Shown here one piece after another: positions 62,113 to 64,000 of a DNA stretch of 64,000 nucleotides; positions within the stretch are counted from its first letter, which is position 1, and the number at the start of each line of letters is the position of its first letter. The translations under genes were made by a program, and so were the position numbers. The notes below the pieces were generated by a model. That model was not told the DNA's origin, made no database searches, and saw nothing but the letters and a program-made list of their open reading frames with translations. The stretch comes from Flavobacterium flavigenum. GTDB taxonomy: Bacteria; Bacteroidota; Bacteroidia; Flavobacteriales; Flavobacteriaceae. Location of the stretch: contig NZ_CP114285.2 in NCBI RefSeq assembly GCF_027111255.2, positions 3,782,001-3,846,000 on the forward strand, written 5' to 3'.

Positions 62113-62149
62113 TTGGCTGGGTTGCAAAAATTTTATAATTTTGCAACCC
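62113..62149 (+). promoter_or_regulatory. tig promoter overlapping a perfect hairpin
   Basis: TAATTTTG (62136-62143) matches TAnnTTTG, with TTG at 62113-62115 20 nt upstream. The -7 box overlaps the 3' arm of a perfect 11-bp inverted repeat GGGTTGCAAAA / TTTTGCAACCC (62119-62129 and 62139-62149). The repeat may instead end the upstream transcript. Confidence 0.6.
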
Positions 62150-62177
62150 AATTTTATTATGTAAATTAAAGAAGAAG

Positions 62178-63503
62178 ATGGATATCAAAAGAGTAGCAAA
62201 AGACGCTGTGAATGAAACAATTGTAATGAATGTTGTTCACATGGATTATAAAGGGCAGATAGCAAAAAGAATTAACGAAAAAATGCCTTTAGCACAAGTA
62301 AAAGGTTTTAGAAAAGGGCAAGTACCTAAAGATCTTGTTGAAAAACAATACGGAAAAGCTATTAAGCAGGAAGAAGTTAAAAAAGTTGTTGATTTGGCTT
62401 TAGAGCGTTATATTCAATCTGAAAGGTTAAACCTTTTAGGTACTCCTATTGCTAAAGTAAACGAAAACTTTGACTGGGATGCTGAAGAACTAACTTTTGA
62501 ATACGAAATTGGTTTAGTGCCAAACTTCGAAATTGATCTTGAAGCTAAAAATGATATCGTAAAATATGTAGTTACTGCGGACGATAAATTAATTGACGGA
62601 CAAGTGGAGCGTATCCAAAAACAATTCGGAAAAGCAAATCCGGTTGAAAAAGTTACGGCTGATTCTGATGTTACCGGAACTTTTGCAAACGCAGAAAACG
62701 GAATCGAAAACAAAACAACTTTTTCATTGTCAGTTTTCAAAGATAAAAAGACAGCTGATTTATTTATCGGTAAAGAAGTGGGTGATGTAGTTACTGTAAA
62801 CACAAAAGGTTTATTCGAAGACGATCACCAGTTAATGGATTACTTAAAAGTGCCTCACGATAATGTACACGATTTAGCAGTTGATGTAGCTTTTACAATC
62901 GAAGCAATCAATGTATCTGAGCCTGCTGAATTAAATCAGGAATTGTTTGATAAACTTTTTGGTGAAGGAAAAGTAGCTTCATTAGAAGATTTGAAAGCTA
63001 AAATTAAAGAAGATGCTGAAGCACAATTCGCACAGCAGGCTGACCAAAAATTATTATTGGATGTTCAGGATTTCTTAATCGAAAATACAAAATTCGATTT
63101 ACCAGCTGAATTCCTTAAAAAATGGTTGCAGACTGTAGGAGAGAAAAAACTCTCTGCTGAAGAAGCTGAAGTAGAATACGCAAGATCTGAAAAAGGTTTA
63201 CGTTTTCAATTGATCGAAGGAAAAGCAATGGCTCAAAGCAATATCCAAATTACATTTGAAGATTTGAAAGCTTTTACATCAAACGCAATCAGACAGCAAA
63301 TGGCTCAGTTTGGACAAACTAATCCAACTAACGAAGAAGTAGAAGGAATTGTGGCAAGAGTTCTATCTAACCAGGAAGAAGTAAAAAGACTTTCTGAGCA
63401 GGTTGTAGCGGCTAAATTGTTAGATTTGTTCAAAGAAAAAGCAAATCCAACAACAAAAGAAGTAACTTATGATGAATTTATTGCTGCGTCTTACGGAGAA
63501 TAA
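62178..63503 (+). CDS. tig: Trigger factor
   Basis: Ribosome-associated chaperone that meets nascent chains. It is 441 aa. The N-terminal ribosome-binding domain includes the signature region QVKGFRKGQVPKDLVEKQYG; a FKBP-type peptidyl-prolyl isomerase-like domain follows (about residues 150-250), and the rest is the helical C-terminal chaperone domain. clpP lies downstream beyond a terminator and repeat, the usual Bacteroidota neighbourhood. Confidence 0.96.
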   Translation: MDIKRVAKDAVNETIVMNVVHMDYKGQIAKRINEKMPLAQVKGFRKGQVPKDLVEKQYGKAIKQEEVKKVVDLALERYIQSERLNLLGTPIAKVNENFDWDAEELTFEYEIGLVPNFEIDLEAKNDIVKYVVTADDKLIDGQVERIQKQFGKANPVEKVTADSDVTGTFANAENGIENKTTFSLSVFKDKKTADLFIGKEVGDVVTVNTKGLFEDDHQLMDYLKVPHDNVHDLAVDVAFTIEAINVSEPAELNQELFDKLFGEGKVASLEDLKAKIKEDAEAQFAQQADQKLLLDVQDFLIENTKFDLPAEFLKKWLQTVGEKKLSAEEAEVEYARSEKGLRFQLIEGKAMAQSNIQITFEDLKAFTSNAIRQQMAQFGQTNPTNEEVEGIVARVLSNQEEVKRLSEQVVAAKLLDLFKEKANPTTKEVTYDEFIAASYGE

Positions 63504-63529
63504 TTTCTAAAAAATTAAGCATATAAAAG

Positions 63530-63567
63530 GAGCGTCACGGATATTTTTCCCTGACGCTCTTCTGTTT
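63530..63567 (+). terminator. Intrinsic terminator after tig
   Basis: GAGCGTCA (63530-63537) pairs with TGACGCTC (63552-63559), with a partly paired 14-nt loop, followed by TTCTGTTTTTTTT. It begins 26 nt after the tig stop. Confidence 0.85.
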
Positions 63568-63632
63568 TTTTATTTCAGTTAAAGAAAATATTTTTTTGAT
63601 GTGGGTTTCAATTTATTTTTTATTACTTTTCA

Positions 63633-63776
63633 GAAGCTAATCCAGCTATCCGTTACAAGTTTTTTCATTGCTGCCTTTTTTGTAAGGCAAAAAAAGAGCT
63701 TCCGCTGGTCGCTTTTTTTTACCAACAAAAAATAGTTGCCATTTCAAAAAGCTTTTCACTGCTATCTGGGCTAAAT
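63633..63776 (+). repeat. Putative dispersed intergenic repeat with imperfect terminal inverted ends
   Basis: In the 362-bp gene-free stretch between tig and clpP. It starts GAAGCTAATCCAGCTATCCG and ends CTGCTATCTGGGCTAAA; the reverse complement of the end (TTAGCCCAGATAGCAG) resembles the start at 9 of 14 aligned positions. The centre holds GCCTT/AAGGC and runs of T. From memory, many Flavobacterium genomes carry short non-coding elements with this kind of start and end. No coding frame. Beyond 63776 only the clpP leader is seen. Confidence 0.45.
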
Positions 63777-63865
63777 AAGACAAATTGACACATAAGTAAT
63801 AAAGGTACAACCTTTGATGGAAGGAATAATATATAGGTATAACATAAACTTAGAACACTTAAAAT

Positions 63866-64000
63866 ATGAACTACGGTAAAGAATTCAAAAAATTTGCTAC
63901 AAAGCACCAGGGAGTAAACGCCATGTACTATGACAAAATCGTAGCGGCAATGAACCCAACCAATATGACTCCATATATTATTGAAGAACGTCAGTTGAAT
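63866..64000 (+). CDS. clpP: ATP-dependent Clp protease proteolytic subunit ClpP, 3' truncated
   Basis: First 45 codons of ClpP from ATG 63866 (MNYGKEFKKFATKHQGVNAM..); the frame runs off the window. The segment NMTPYIIEERQLN matches the N-terminal axial-loop region of Bacteroidota ClpP. The catalytic Ser-His-Asp triad lies outside. It is the serine peptidase ring that works with ClpX/ClpA unfoldases. No clear -7 box is visible in its leader. The gene order tig-clpP is usual. Confidence 0.9.
   Translation, partial: MNYGKEFKKFATKHQGVNAMYYDKIVAAMNPTNMTPYIIEERQLN

Noticed and set aside
1..64000. tRNA, rRNA, CRISPR, insertion sequence or known riboswitch
   Set aside because: Intergenic regions were read on both strands and show no cloverleaf, direct-repeat array, transposase or riboswitch core; the gaps are mostly under 260 bp.

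Overview
The window comes from an AT-rich Gram-negative member of the Bacteroidota, almost certainly a Flavobacterium close to F. johnsoniae. The evidence is the gene content (SprA, RemB and a PorP/SprF-like protein of gliding and type IX secretion, alternative complex III, DUF4270 and DUF6089 proteins), the recurrent TAnnTTTG promoter element, the lack of clear Shine-Dalgarno sequences, and the order sprA-gcvH-vanZ-deoC-remB. No rRNA, tRNA, CRISPR array, insertion sequence or prophage was seen. Most of the window is core chromosome.

Layout. 1-6912: end of the alternative complex III operon (actC partial, actD, actE, actF) running into cytochrome aa3 oxidase subunits II and I. 7021-14098: housekeeping genes (ruvB, a cytochrome P450, queG, a CBS protein, maeB, ruvA). 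14124-25219: gliding/T9SS stretch with the giant sprA, then gcvH-vanZ, deoC and remB. 25374-30488: second respiratory block (cyoE, two subunit III genes, subunit IV, a cysteine-free Sco-like protein, Sco1, DUF420, and a small CxxC membrane protein). 30485-32524: two minus-strand unknowns (one DUF4403 lipoprotein). 32700-39893: MacB-type ABC exporter with two separate permeases, two adaptors and a TolC. 39924-44571: tsaB, mscS, a small acidic protein, an Nfu scaffold with a duplicated N-domain, a PorP/SprF-like protein and a gamma carbonic anhydrase.

44662-51576 is the least understood part. A probable five-gene minus-strand operon encodes a beta-barrel, a kelch lipoprotein, a DUF4907 lipoprotein, a LytS-type kinase and a LytTR regulator. 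It diverges from a DUF4270 lipoprotein plus an outer-membrane barrel. 51581-58247 holds murI and the envelope operon DUF6089-uppS-bamA-skp-skp. 58420-64000 holds nadK, a CBS protein, pdxJ, an alpha/beta hydrolase, a small membrane protein, trigger factor, a 362-bp gap with a putative dispersed repeat, and the start of clpP.

The two respiratory blocks should act together: complex III passes electrons from quinol to the aa3 oxidase, while CyoE and Sco1 supply its heme and copper. The best candidates for something undescribed are the kelch/DUF4907/two-component/DUF4270 locus, the Sco paralogue without copper ligands, the CxxC mini-protein, and the approximately 100-residue insertion in subunit III. 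Functional statements rest on motif recognition by eye; no database search was run.
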